From: Chromatiales bacterium
GTDB lineage: Bacteria; Pseudomonadota; Gammaproteobacteria; Steroidobacterales; GCA-2729495
Assembly: GCA_002729495.1 (NCBI GenBank)
Contig: PBYE01000093.1
Span: 124,001-188,000 of the forward strand
Length of the DNA: 64,000 nucleotides
Direction: 5' to 3'
Shown here: positions 1-8,318 of the stretch, piece after piece
How the letters are laid out: each line of letters opens with the position of its first letter
How positions within the stretch are numbered: position 1 is the stretch's first letter
Notes under the pieces: model-generated
Database searches by the model: none
What the model saw: the letters and a program-made list of their open reading frames with translations, nothing else
Told to the model about the DNA's origin: nothing
Made by a program: the position numbers and the translations under genes

Positions 1-57
1 AAGCTCGGACTCGATGAAACGGCCGGCCTGACCACACCTGGACCGGGATGGGCCTGA
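1..57 (+). CDS. argC: C-terminal end of N-acetyl-gamma-glutamyl-phosphate reductase (partial, 5' end outside window)
   Basis: Frame 1 is open from base 1 to a TGA at 55-57 and encodes 18 residues, including LGLDETAGL. That peptide resembles the conserved end of ArgC, where a GLDET-type segment closes the protein. ArgC reduces acyl-glutamyl phosphate to the semialdehyde, the step before ArgD, and the next gene is argD in the same direction, so the context agrees. The gene enters the window from the left and nothing more can be said about it. The call rests on a short peptide and on position. Confidence 0.6.
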   Translation, partial: KLGLDETAGLTTPGPGWA

Positions 58-59
58 GC

Positions 60-1223
60 ATGAACCTTGATTCCTACAACGCGCGCGAAGCCGAACAGCA
101 GCATTTGTTGCAGGTCTATGGGCAGTATGACTTTGAACCGGTCGCGGCCGAAGGCGTGCATATTACATGTCGCGACGGACGCCAGCTTTTGGATTTTTAT
201 GGCGGTCATGCCGTCGCGTCGCTCGGCTATGCACATCCGGACGTACTCGAAACGCTAAACAAACAGGCCGCGCAACTATTTTTCCAAAGCAATGCCGTTG
301 CCCTGGAAGTCCGTGCAACAGCGGCCCGTAAACTGGCGGAATTTGCGCCTGCGGGGCTGGAGAGGGTGTTCTTTGTAAACAGTGGCGCCGAAGCGAATGA
401 AAATGCATTTCGAATCGCACTGAAAAAAACCGGGCGCAGCAAGATACTCGCCGTGGAACATAGTTTTCATGGCCGCACCGCTGCGGCCGGTGCCCTGACC
501 TGGGGCGCACGCGAAAAGTGGTACGGATTTCCGCGTACGCCTTTCGATGTCGATTTCATTCCGCGGGACGAATCGGATGCGGCCCAGGCGATGGTGGATA
601 GCGATACGGCAGCCGTGGTTATCGAGCTGGTCCAGGGGATGGCCGGCGCTTACGACCTGGCTCCCGAATTCGTCAAGTCCATTGATTCAGCCTGCAAAAA
701 GCACGGTGCATTGCTGATCATCGACGAGGTCCAGACCGGTATCGGCCGCACAGGCTTTGCTTTTGCCGCCGACCTGTATGGACTGCAACCCGACATGCTG
801 ACTACAGCCAAGGCTCTCGGTGCCGGTTTTCCGGTGGGGGCGCTCATGCTGACAGAAAATGTTGCCAACTGTCTTGGCAACGGCGACCTCGGAACAACTT
901 TCGGTGGCGGCCCGCTGGCAAGTGCGCTGATCTCCACGGTCCTGGACGTAATCGAACGTGACCAGTTACTTTCAAATGTACAGAAACTGTCACGGCGACT
1001 TCAGGCCGCGTGCCTGACAGGGCCTGTCAACAAGATCAGCGGCAAGGGTTTGTTGCTCGGGCTGCACTGTTCCGGTGGCGCCAAGTCTACCCGCGACGCT
1101 TTGCTGGACAAGAACATACTGGTGGGGACGAGTGGTAATCCGGATGTAATCCGGTTGCTGCCACCCCTCGTGTTGAACGATGAACATGTTGATGAACTGG
1201 TTGCAGCACTTGCGACTATTTAA
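60..1223 (+). CDS. argD: Acetylornithine/succinylornithine aminotransferase, class III PLP enzyme
   Basis: Transfers an amino group from glutamate to N-acyl-glutamate semialdehyde, giving N-acyl-ornithine in arginine synthesis; cytoplasmic. The class III aminotransferase features are visible: the NSGAEANE stretch around residue 110, SFHGRT around 135, the cofactor-binding IIDEVQTG around 220-227, and the PLP lysine in TTAKALGAGFP at about residue 251. The length (387 aa) is normal. An in-frame ATG at 48 would overlap the argC stop codon; the ATG at 60 follows that stop (55-57) by two bases and is preferred, though neither has a strong ribosome-binding site. Family members often accept both acetyl- and succinyl-ornithine, which matters because the next gene looks succinyl-type. 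The downstream gene starts 20 bases later. Confidence 0.9.
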   Translation: MNLDSYNAREAEQQHLLQVYGQYDFEPVAAEGVHITCRDGRQLLDFYGGHAVASLGYAHPDVLETLNKQAAQLFFQSNAVALEVRATAARKLAEFAPAGLERVFFVNSGAEANENAFRIALKKTGRSKILAVEHSFHGRTAAAGALTWGAREKWYGFPRTPFDVDFIPRDESDAAQAMVDSDTAAVVIELVQGMAGAYDLAPEFVKSIDSACKKHGALLIIDEVQTGIGRTGFAFAADLYGLQPDMLTTAKALGAGFPVGALMLTENVANCLGNGDLGTTFGGGPLASALISTVLDVIERDQLLSNVQKLSRRLQAACLTGPVNKISGKGLLLGLHCSGGAKSTRDALLDKNILVGTSGNPDVIRLLPPLVLNDEHVDELVAALATI

Positions 1224-1243
1224 AAGTTATTGAGGTGCCAAGA

Positions 1244-2248
1244 ATGAAAGATTTTCATGATCTTGCCGATTTTCAGGCTGATGAAATTAATGCCCTGCTG
1301 GAACTGGCTGGCCGGCTCGAAAGTAGCCCGGAGCCCCATGCACTCGCGGGCAAAGTGCTTGCGTTACTTTTCCTCAGCCCTTCGTTGCGAACACTGGCAT
1401 CGTTTCAGGCAGCGATGACGCGTCTCGGTGGTGGATCGTTCGTCATCTCGCCCAACATGTCGATACACGGACTGGAAACCCGACCCGGGATCGTCATGGA
1501 CGGGATGGCCGCCGAACATATACGCGAAGCTGTGCCGGTGATTGCATCGTATGCCGATGCCATAGGTATACGCGCGTTTGCCGAGCGTGAAAGCCTGGAA
1601 GCCGACCTCACCGACAAGGAGTTCAATTCGATGCGCGAACTCTGCGAGATTCCACGCATCAACATGGAGTCTGCGATCAACCACCCATGCCAGAGCCTCG
1701 CCGACTGGAAGACGATGGACGACCTCGGTGTTCCGCGTTCGGGAGGCAAGTTCGTACTGAGCTGGGCATACCATCCACGCGCGCTGCCACTGGCCGTGCC
1801 CGCGGCAACCGTGCATATGGCCGCCATGCGCGGCATGGATGTCTCGGTGCTACGCCCGGAGGGGTTTGAGCTGCCTGATGCGATTATGCAGAAGGCTGCT
1901 GCGGCCGCAGAAAAATCAGGCGGCTCGGTTGTTGAGACCAGCGATCACGATGCAGCTCTTGAAGGCGCAAACATTATTTATGCCAAATCATGGAGTTCGA
2001 CCAAACATTACGGCAACCGCCCGGCCGACGAAGAATTTCGTCGTGGACTCGATGACTGGTGTGTTGACGAACCCTGGTTTGAAAAAGCACATGATGACTG
2101 CCGCTTTATGCACTGCCTGCCTGTACGGCGCGGTGTAGTCGTCGCCGACCGCATACTCGACGGTCCGCGCAGCATAGTCATCCAGGAAGCGCGCAATCGT
2201 ATGTATGCACAGATGGCAGTGCTTCACCAGATGCTGGTTAACAGTTAG
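1244..2248 (+). CDS. N-acylornithine carbamoyltransferase, probably succinylornithine type
   Basis: Carbamoylates an N-acyl-ornithine to N-acyl-citrulline. Carbamoyl-phosphate site: SPSLRT at residues 45-50; later motifs are HPCQ (147-150) and HCLP (290-293). The stretch MDGMAAEH near residue 90 is the 80s-loop that marks the acylornithine branch and distinguishes it from ordinary ArgF. In the Xanthomonas acetylornithine enzyme a glutamate (E92) here selects the acetyl substrate, and the Bacteroides succinylornithine enzyme has proline; this protein has alanine. The Xanthomonas carboxylated lysine (K302) is valine here. Residues around WAYHPRALPLAVP and PEGFELP also read closer to the Bacteroides enzyme, by comparison from memory. 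An upstream GTG at 1235 is possible, but the GAGG at 1232-1235 fits the ATG at 1244 better. 334 aa. Confidence 0.85.
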   Translation: MKDFHDLADFQADEINALLELAGRLESSPEPHALAGKVLALLFLSPSLRTLASFQAAMTRLGGGSFVISPNMSIHGLETRPGIVMDGMAAEHIREAVPVIASYADAIGIRAFAERESLEADLTDKEFNSMRELCEIPRINMESAINHPCQSLADWKTMDDLGVPRSGGKFVLSWAYHPRALPLAVPAATVHMAAMRGMDVSVLRPEGFELPDAIMQKAAAAAEKSGGSVVETSDHDAALEGANIIYAKSWSSTKHYGNRPADEEFRRGLDDWCVDEPWFEKAHDDCRFMHCLPVRRGVVVADRILDGPRSIVIQEARNRMYAQMAVLHQMLVNS

Positions 2249-2259
2249 GCAAGACTTTA

Positions 2260-3198
2260 ATGACCATGAAGATGAACAACCGGGATCGCGATATCGTGGT
2301 AGCTGCGCTTAAACATGCAGCTCCCTATATCCGTATGTTCAAGCGCAAGACCTTTGTCGTCAAAGCGGGTGGAGAACTTTTTCTCAGCCCGGCGAATACG
2401 CATGCGCTGCTGGAACAGATATCGATCCTCTACCAGGTAGGCGTACGTGTTGTGCTCGTGCACGGTGCCGGACCGCAGTCCACACAGCTTGCACAAGATC
2501 GCGGCCTGGTTCCGCGTATCGTCGAAGGCCGGCGGGTAACAGACAAACAGACGCTTGAGGTTATGACAGAGGTCAACTTGGAGATTGGCGCACAGATTCT
2601 GGATATCTGTAAATCGATCGAGTTACCTGCGGTTGCCATGGGCGCGTCAAACCCGGGGCCTGTACTGGCATGTAAGCGTCCGCCAGCAGAAATCAAGGGT
2701 GAAGGACCCATTGATTTTGGCTTTGTCGGCGATATAGAAACGCTAGACACAAACACGGTCCAGGCCGAACTCGACCAGGGAAATGTTCCGGTAATCAGTG
2801 CATTGTCTGCGGATGCCGGGGGCGCATTGCTCAACATTAACGCCGATACGGTGGCCGCTTCCCTGGCTTCCGCCCTGAACGCAGAAAAACTGATGCTGGC
2901 CACAGGTACGGCGGGGATACTGGAAAACCTGGCGGATCCAGGTTCGCTGATTTCCTATCTTGACCTTGCAGGTTTAAAGAAACTGCAGGAAAACGGCTCG
3001 CTTGCTGACGGAATGCTGCCAAAAGCCAAAGCGATCGAAACGGCTATCAACGGTGGTGTGCCGCGTGTGCATATCATTTCTTATTCACAGCCCGACAGCC
3101 TGCTACTGGAAGTGTTCACTAATGAAGGAACAGGCACGCTCGTTGTAAAAAGTATTGAAGCGCTGACGGATGCCGAACAGGCTACCGGAGTCGCCTGA
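2260..3198 (+). CDS. argB: N-acylglutamate kinase, single-domain
   Basis: Amino-acid kinase fold enzyme that phosphorylates N-acyl-glutamate, the second step of arginine synthesis. Visible: the phosphate-binding FVVKAGGELF near residue 33, HGAGPQSTQ near 69 (family members commonly read HGGGPQ), FGFVGDIE near 153, the nucleotide site NINADTVAAS near 192, and MLPK near 250 close to the end of the domain. The C-terminus EVFTNEGTGTLVV resembles the end of the kinase part of the Xanthomonas bifunctional ArgA/B protein, but there is no fused acetyltransferase: the length is 312 aa. The gene lies between the carbamoyltransferase (11-base gap) and argH (14-base gap) in one operon. Whether it prefers acetyl- or succinyl-glutamate cannot be read from sequence. 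Confidence 0.88.
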   Translation: MTMKMNNRDRDIVVAALKHAAPYIRMFKRKTFVVKAGGELFLSPANTHALLEQISILYQVGVRVVLVHGAGPQSTQLAQDRGLVPRIVEGRRVTDKQTLEVMTEVNLEIGAQILDICKSIELPAVAMGASNPGPVLACKRPPAEIKGEGPIDFGFVGDIETLDTNTVQAELDQGNVPVISALSADAGGALLNINADTVAASLASALNAEKLMLATGTAGILENLADPGSLISYLDLAGLKKLQENGSLADGMLPKAKAIETAINGGVPRVHIISYSQPDSLLLEVFTNEGTGTLVVKSIEALTDAEQATGVA

Positions 3199-3212
3199 TA
3201 CATGGAGTTCAT

Positions 3213-4403
3213 ATGAAACGTCTTTGGGACAAAGGGGAACCGCTGGATCAGCAGGTTCTGCGCTATACGGCCGGCGAGGATCACGAGCTGGACGGCCGGC
3301 TTGTGCCCTACGATGTGCGCGCATCAATTGCGCATGCAGCTATGTTGTGTGAGCAGCAGCTTATTGCCGAAGATGATTTTACAGCGATACGAGACGGACT
3401 GGAGAAACTTGCGACAGACCATGAGTCCGGCAAGTGGTCTATAGGTCTCGATGATGAGGACGTGCATACAGCGCTCGAGACGCGACTTACCGACGCCATT
3501 GGTGGTGCGGGCAAGCGCGTACACCTTGGGCGATCACGAAATGACCAGGTCCTGGGAGCACTGCGCCTTTACCTGCTCGACGCAACCAACGACCTGGAAG
3601 CCGTAGCGCGCACCGTGGCACAGGCACTGCGCAAGCTGGCAAAGCGCGAAGGCGATATCGAATTGCCCGGCTACACGCACATGCAACAGGGCATGCCCAG
3701 CTCGGTTGCGCTGTGGGCCGAAGGTTTTGCTGCGGAAGTCGATGATGATGCTGACGGCATCGCCGCGGCAGTACGACGGATAGACAAGAATCCGCTCGGC
3801 AGCGCCGCCGGATATGGCACCCCGGGCCTGCCTGTTGACCGTGACCAGACTCGCAAAGCGTTGAACTTTGCGGTCGTGCATGAACCGGTGACCGCTGTGC
3901 AACTGTCGCGAGGCAAAGCAGAAGCCGGGCTGGTATTTGAACTGTGCATGCTCATGCAAGACCTCGGCAAACTGGCTGCCGACCTGCTGATTTTTTATAC
4001 GCATGAGTTTGCTTATGTACGCCTGCCTGACAACATGACCACCGGTTCGTCGATCATGCCGCAGAAACGCAATCCTGATGTGCTTGAACTCGTACGCGGT
4101 GCAACGGCTACGCTGAATGCGGCGCTCACGGAAATCTTAGGCATAAGCGCGAAACTGGGGTCCGGTTACCAGCGTGACCTTCAGCGTATTAAGCCACCAC
4201 TTTTTCGCGCTATTGATGTGGCCGGTGCGTCGGCAGACATCATGGCGCAGCTCGTGGCAGGCATCGGGTTTGTGCCTGAAAATATCGAGCTTGACCCGTC
4301 AATTTATGCGGCCGAAAAAGCCAATCAACTTGTCATGGATAAAGGGATCAGTTTCCGGGATGCATACCGCCGCGTAGCACAGGAGTTGAACAAAGATGAT
4401 TGA
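3213..4403 (+). CDS. argH: Argininosuccinate lyase, short form
   Basis: Final step of arginine synthesis: splits argininosuccinate into arginine and fumarate. The fumarase/aspartase-superfamily signature GSSIMPQKRNPD is at about residues 276-287 and contains the mobile-loop catalytic serine. Other conserved pieces are HLGRSRNDQV near 108, GYTHMQQGMPSS near 153 and NPLGSAAGYG near 191. At 396 aa it is shorter than the roughly 460 aa of enterobacterial ArgH; the C-terminal part is trimmed, as in the Xanthomonas form. GGAG six bases upstream supports the ATG. The last eight bases overlap the start of the next gene, which suggests coupled translation. Confidence 0.93.
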   Translation: MKRLWDKGEPLDQQVLRYTAGEDHELDGRLVPYDVRASIAHAAMLCEQQLIAEDDFTAIRDGLEKLATDHESGKWSIGLDDEDVHTALETRLTDAIGGAGKRVHLGRSRNDQVLGALRLYLLDATNDLEAVARTVAQALRKLAKREGDIELPGYTHMQQGMPSSVALWAEGFAAEVDDDADGIAAAVRRIDKNPLGSAAGYGTPGLPVDRDQTRKALNFAVVHEPVTAVQLSRGKAEAGLVFELCMLMQDLGKLAADLLIFYTHEFAYVRLPDNMTTGSSIMPQKRNPDVLELVRGATATLNAALTEILGISAKLGSGYQRDLQRIKPPLFRAIDVAGASADIMAQLVAGIGFVPENIELDPSIYAAEKANQLVMDKGISFRDAYRRVAQELNKDD

Positions 4404-4683
4404 GCAATGGAAACAAATCACTGCACTTTGTGTCCTGTCTGTAACGCTGTCAGGTTGCGGACTGAAGGGTGACCTTTATATCCCGGTAGAAGGTGAAGCC
4501 GCTGAAGCTGCAGTTGGGGATACAAGCGAAACACCCGAATCAGTGGAGACACCGGAAGTGCCGGCCGAATCACCTGGTGCGGTCAATTCAACAGTGGCAA
4601 CGACGGAACCGGCTGTTGAAACAGGAGGGGATGCCGAAACCACGGAAGATGACGAGCCTACCGACGCCATGCCTGCACCATGA
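4396..4683 (+). CDS. lptM: LptM/YifL-like lipoprotein with acidic tail
   Basis: Small lipoprotein of 95 aa. A short hydrophobic signal (residues about 8-20) ends in the lipobox LSGC at 18-21, followed by CGLKGDLYIP, the hallmark of LptM (YifL), which in E. coli assists disulfide maturation of the LPS translocon LptD. The remainder, about 65 residues, is rich in Glu, Thr, Pro and Ala with no cysteine or hydrophobic segment; this is longer and more acidic than the E. coli protein. It overlaps argH by 8 bases and shares ATGA with polA. lptM is often found beside lysA in other gammaproteobacteria; here it sits between argH and polA. Confidence 0.75.
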   Translation: MIEQWKQITALCVLSVTLSGCGLKGDLYIPVEGEAAEAAVGDTSETPESVETPEVPAESPGAVNSTVATTEPAVETGGDAETTEDDEPTDAMPAP

Positions 4684-7430
4684 CCAAACCCAGTTCGCTG
4701 TTGTTGATAGATGGCTCTTCGTATCTTTACCGGGCATTTCACGCACTACCTGAACTGACCACAAGCAACGGCGAGCAAACAGGTGCGATACTCGGTGTGC
4801 TCAACATGCTGCACAAGATCCTCAGCGATATGCAGCCAGAACTGATTGCCGTGGTCATGGATGCCCCGGGCAAAACTTTCCGGGACGATCTGTATGCCGA
4901 GTACAAAGCCAACCGACCGCCAATGCCCGACGAGCTGCGGGAACAGATCAACCCCCTGCTGACTGCCATAGAGGCCCTGGGCCTGCCGTTACTGCGCATC
5001 AAGGGCGTAGAGGCCGACGATGTGATCGGCACCCTGGCCACACAGGCTGCTGCGGAGGGCATTGCGACGGTGATTTCTACCGGCGACAAGGACATGGCTC
5101 AACTGGTCAACGAGCACGTCACCCTGCTCGATACCATGCCGCGCGGACCGGGCACCGAACCAAAGGCAATGGATGCCAAGGGGGTTGTCGAAAAGTTCCA
5201 GGTACGAGCGGACCAGATCATCGATTACCTGGCCCTTGTGGGCGATAGTTCGGACAACATTCCCGGCGTGCCGAAGGTAGGGCCCAAAACCGCCGTCGCG
5301 CTGCTTTCCGAATTCGATTGTGTCGATGAGATTCTTGCCAACCTCGATAAAGTGCCTGATCTCGACATTCGCGGCGCCAAAGGTATTGCAGAACGCATCG
5401 AAGCAAACAGGGACGCGCTGCTGCTGTCTTACAAGCTGGCAACTATCGACTGCGACGTTGAACTCGACATGACGCCCGACAGTTTGTCCCGCGGCAAACA
5501 GGACACCACCGGATTACGCAAACTGTATGAACAACTGGAGTTGCGCCGCCTGCTTAAGAAGCTGGATGAAACGGATAAAGCGGATGAGCCGGAGCCGGTC
5601 GCCAAAGTTCCTGCACAACCACCCGCCGATTACGACGTAATCCTGAGCAAAGCTGAGCTGGACAAATGGATCAAACGGATCAAGGCAGCAAAGTTGGTTG
5701 GTTTCGATACGGAAACGACAAGCATCGACTACACCGAAGCTGAGCTCGTCGGCATATCGTTAGCGGTCGACAAAGGTGAAGCCTGCTACCTGCCGCTGGC
5801 CCACAGTTACCCGGGCGCACCGAAGCAACTCGACCGGGACAAGGTACTCAAGCAACTGAAGCCCTGGCTCGAGGATGCCGGGGCGAAGAAAGTGGGTCAT
5901 CACCTCAAATACGACGCCCATGTGCTCGCCAACTACGGGATCGACCTCGAAGGCATGGCTTTCGATTCAATGTTGGAATCCTACGTCCTGAACAGCACCG
6001 CAACCCGCCATGACATGGACTCGGTTGCCCGACGGTATTTAGGGCTGGAGACCATTCATTACGAAGATGTTGCAGGTAAAGGTGCAAAACAATTGCGCTT
6101 CGACGAAGTGGAACTGGATAAGGCCGCGCCTTACGCAGCCGAAGATGCCGATATCACCCTGCAATTACATCATCACCTCTGGCCGCAAATTAAAGCCACC
6201 GGGGAACTGCAAAAGCTGTACACAAATATCGAGCAGCCGTTGGTAAGGGTGCTGCTGGATATGGAAGAAACCGGGGTGCTTATAGACGCCGGGCTGCTGC
6301 AAAAACAAAGCACGCAACTCATTAAATCTATGGCCAAACTGGAAAAGCAGGCGCATAAAGAGGCGGGCCACGACTTTAACCTGAGCTCACCCAAGCAACT
6401 TCAGCAAATCCTGTTTGAAGAACTGGATCTGCCCATTATTCGGAAGACGCCCAAAGGTCAGCCCTCGACTGCGGAAGACGTGCTGCAGGATTTAGCCGAC
6501 AAATACGAACTGCCGCGACTAATACTGGAATACCGATCGCTCAGCAAATTGCAGTCAACTTACACTGATCGACTGCCCGAGCAGGTATCGCCACGAACCG
6601 GGCGAGTGCATACCTCCTATCACCAGGCTGTAACTGCAACCGGACGGCTGTCATCGTCCGGGCCGAACCTGCAGAACATCCCGGTACGGACAGAGGAAGG
6701 CCGCAAAATCAGGCAGGCCTTCATAGCGCCCGAAGGCTATCAGCTCCTGGCGGCCGACTATTCCCAGATCGAACTGCGCATCATGGCGCATATCTCCCAG
6801 GATAAAGGCCTGCTGAAAGCCTTTGCGGAGGATCAGGACATACACCAGGCGACGGCGGCCGAGGTATTTGAAACCCGACTGGACGAGGTCACTGCAGAAC
6901 AACGGCGTTCTGCCAAGGCTATCAACTTCGGACTGATGTACGGGATGTCGGCGTTCGGGCTGGCAAAGCAACTGAACATTGGCCGTTACCAGGCGCAGGA
7001 CTATGTCGACCTGTATTTCGAGCGCTATCCGGGAGTCCGGGATTACATGGACCACACCCGCAAGCAGGCTAAAGAGCAGGGCTATGTAGAGACCGTTTTC
7101 GGGCGGCGCCTTTACCTGCCGGACATCAACGCGCGCCAGGCCCAGAGGCGCCAGTACGCAGAGCGTAGCGCCATCAACGCGCCGATGCAGGGCTCTGCAG
7201 CCGACATAATCAAGAAAGCCATGCTGGCCGTCCATGCCTGGATCCGCAGTAATCAGGTAGACACACGCATGATCATGCAGGTACACGACGAACTGGTGCT
7301 TGAGGTGAGAGAGGCCGATGCAGAGTCGATAGCCTGCGACGTAGCTAGCCTCATGAATGCCGCTGCGCAGCTAGACGTCGCCCTTAAGGTGGAGACCGGT
7401 ATCGGCGGGAACTGGGACGAGGCTCACTAG
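4680..7430 (+). CDS. polA: DNA polymerase I with intact 5'-3' and 3'-5' exonuclease domains
   Basis: 916 aa, the usual size. Order: 5'-3' nuclease (about 1-290; the acidic stretches VVMDAPGKTFR and EADDVIG are present), 3'-5' proofreading domain (about 310-510) and family A polymerase domain. Proofreading looks active: Exo I FDTETT, Exo II HHLKYDAHVL and Exo III YAAEDADIT keep their acidic metal ligands. Polymerase motif A is ADYSQIELRIMAH, motif B is RRSAKAINFGLMYG, motif C is VHDELVLE. It works in Okazaki-fragment maturation and repair. The start ATG overlaps the lptM stop as ATGA, so it is probably co-transcribed with the arginine genes. It is followed by a small-RNA locus and by convergent engB. 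Confidence 0.97.
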   Translation: MTKPSSLLLIDGSSYLYRAFHALPELTTSNGEQTGAILGVLNMLHKILSDMQPELIAVVMDAPGKTFRDDLYAEYKANRPPMPDELREQINPLLTAIEALGLPLLRIKGVEADDVIGTLATQAAAEGIATVISTGDKDMAQLVNEHVTLLDTMPRGPGTEPKAMDAKGVVEKFQVRADQIIDYLALVGDSSDNIPGVPKVGPKTAVALLSEFDCVDEILANLDKVPDLDIRGAKGIAERIEANRDALLLSYKLATIDCDVELDMTPDSLSRGKQDTTGLRKLYEQLELRRLLKKLDETDKADEPEPVAKVPAQPPADYDVILSKAELDKWIKRIKAAKLVGFDTETTSIDYTEAELVGISLAVDKGEACYLPLAHSYPGAPKQLDRDKVLKQLKPWLEDAGAKKVGHHLKYDAHVLANYGIDLEGMAFDSMLESYVLNSTATRHDMDSVARRYLGLETIHYEDVAGKGAKQLRFDEVELDKAAPYAAEDADITLQLHHHLWPQIKATGELQKLYTNIEQPLVRVLLDMEETGVLIDAGLLQKQSTQLIKSMAKLEKQAHKEAGHDFNLSSPKQLQQILFEELDLPIIRKTPKGQPSTAEDVLQDLADKYELPRLILEYRSLSKLQSTYTDRLPEQVSPRTGRVHTSYHQAVTATGRLSSSGPNLQNIPVRTEEGRKIRQAFIAPEGYQLLAADYSQIELRIMAHISQDKGLLKAFAEDQDIHQATAAEVFETRLDEVTAEQRRSAKAINFGLMYGMSAFGLAKQLNIGRYQAQDYVDLYFERYPGVRDYMDHTRKQAKEQGYVETVFGRRLYLPDINARQAQRRQYAERSAINAPMQGSAADIIKKAMLAVHAWIRSNQVDTRMIMQVHDELVLEVREADAESIACDVASLMNAAAQLDVALKVETGIGGNWDEAH

Positions 7431-7444
7431 AATTTGCATCGTAA

Positions 7445-7475
7445 TTGAACCAAAAACACAGTTTTGAGTCATAAT
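7445..7475 (+). promoter_or_regulatory. Candidate sigma-70 promoter for the polA-engB intergenic small RNA
   Basis: TTGAAC at 7445-7450 and CATAAT at 7470-7475 are separated by 19 bases. This would start transcription near 7482, immediately before the structured RNA segment. The spacing is two bases longer than ideal, so this is a reasonable but unproven promoter. Confidence 0.4.
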
Positions 7476-7481
7476 AGTCGT

Positions 7482-7595
7482 GGGTGCTTAGGTGCCCCCC
7501 GCCATCCTCCCTTGGCGGGTTGGTTTCCGGTTACCCCAAGCCGGTTACCGCCGCCTCGGGCGCTCCCCTGTACTCAGCGCCCGAGGCATTTTTTT
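7482..7595 (+). ncRNA. Candidate small regulatory RNA at the Spot 42/ErsA locus
   Basis: A stretch of about 114 nt between polA and convergent engB that begins after a plausible promoter and ends in a strong intrinsic terminator. The same position holds Spot 42 (spf) in enterics and ErsA in Pseudomonas, both regulatory RNAs of similar length. Visible structure: a 7-bp hairpin (7498-7504 with 7513-7519) whose loop TCCTCCCT is complementary to Shine-Dalgarno sequences, a direct repeat CCGGTTACC (7527-7535 and 7541-7549), and the terminator stem. There is no convincing open reading frame. Sequence similarity to Spot 42 is not evident; the call rests on synteny, length and structure. The C-rich loop suggests pairing with ribosome-binding sites, which is inference. 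Confidence 0.6.
7553..7595 (+). terminator. Strong Rho-independent terminator
   Basis: A perfect 12-bp GC-rich stem (7553-7564 with 7576-7587) with an 11-base loop is followed by a run of seven T. It would end the small RNA and any polA readthrough. Confidence 0.9.
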
Positions 7596-7607
7596 AAATA
7601 ATGATTA

Positions 7608-7640
7608 CGCCCGGAGCTGGCAGAAAACCAGCTCCGGGCG
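7608..7640 (-). terminator. Perfect 13-bp hairpin, probable engB terminator
   Basis: CGCCCGGAGCTGG (7608-7620) pairs perfectly with 7628-7640 across a 7-base loop. No T-run follows on the plus strand; on the minus strand it is followed by an AT-rich stretch containing TTATTT. It lies about 95 bases past the engB stop, so it may end engB transcription. Direction is uncertain. Confidence 0.5.
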
Positions 7641-7733
7641 AATCAGAATTTGCTTCGCAAGTAATTGCCGACAGTGACGGCGATTGCGGTCGAAGTCTCA
7701 AAAGCCCTGGATTAATTCAATTCAGCCACACCG

Positions 7734-8318
7734 TCAGTCAGCAAGCATCCCGTCCAACACCACTCTGGCCTCCTCAACCCCGTCTCTCTTGGTCGCCGAA
7801 AATAGCTGCAAGGTCATTCCCTCCGGCAATTCCTTACGTACCTGCTGAAAAGTATTGGCGGCCGGACCGCGTTTTAGTTTGTCCGCCTTGGTCAGCAATA
7901 CGTGCGCGGGGCAACCAATCTGCTCGGCCCAGTCGAGCATCTGCCAGTCGAAGTCACCGATGGAACGGCGAATGTCCACCACGACAAACAGCCCCGACAA
8001 GGAACGGCGAGCTTCAAAATATTCGCCCATCAGCTTGCGCCAGTGGGATTGCATCGACCGGGACACGCGCGCGAAACCGTAGCCGGGGAGATCAACAAGA
8101 CGCTGGCTGTCTCCGAGACTGAAGAAATTTATAAGTTGGGTGCGCCCGGGACTCTTGCTGGTGCGGGCAAAGTTCCGCTGATTGACCAGTGCATTTATCG
8201 CGCTCGATTTACCTGCATTGGAACGTCCTGCAAACGCCACCTCTCTGCCCGCATCCTCGACGAACTGCCCAGACTGGTGAGCGCTGGTAAGGAATCTGGC
8301 GTCTGGGTAGTGTGACAT
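7734..8318 (-). CDS. engB: Ribosome biogenesis GTPase EngB (YihA/YsxC)
   Basis: TRAFAC-class GTPase of 194 aa needed for late large-subunit assembly. The G motifs are in order: G1 GRSNAGKSS near residue 31, G2 region SPGRTQ, G3 DLPGYG near 75, G4 TKAD near 142 (T replaces the usual N, which is common in this family) and G5 SATK near 174. Length and architecture are typical. It converges on polA, as in E. coli and Pseudomonas. No overlap with neighbours. Confidence 0.95.
   Translation of the reverse strand: MSHYPDARFLTSAHQSGQFVEDAGREVAFAGRSNAGKSSAINALVNQRNFARTSKSPGRTQLINFFSLGDSQRLVDLPGYGFARVSRSMQSHWRKLMGEYFEARRSLSGLFVVVDIRRSIGDFDWQMLDWAEQIGCPAHVLLTKADKLKRGPAANTFQQVRKELPEGMTLQLFSATKRDGVEEARVVLDGMLAD

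Noticed and set aside
1235-2248. Calling this gene ordinary ornithine carbamoyltransferase (ArgF) or Xanthomonas-type acetylornithine enzyme
   Set aside because: The acylornithine-specific loop rules out ArgF, and Ala at the Glu92 position plus Val at Lys302 argue against the acetyl-specific type.
6651-7286. Minus-strand 211-codon frame opposite the polA polymerase domain
   Set aside because: Antisense to motifs A-C of polA; no recognisable protein.
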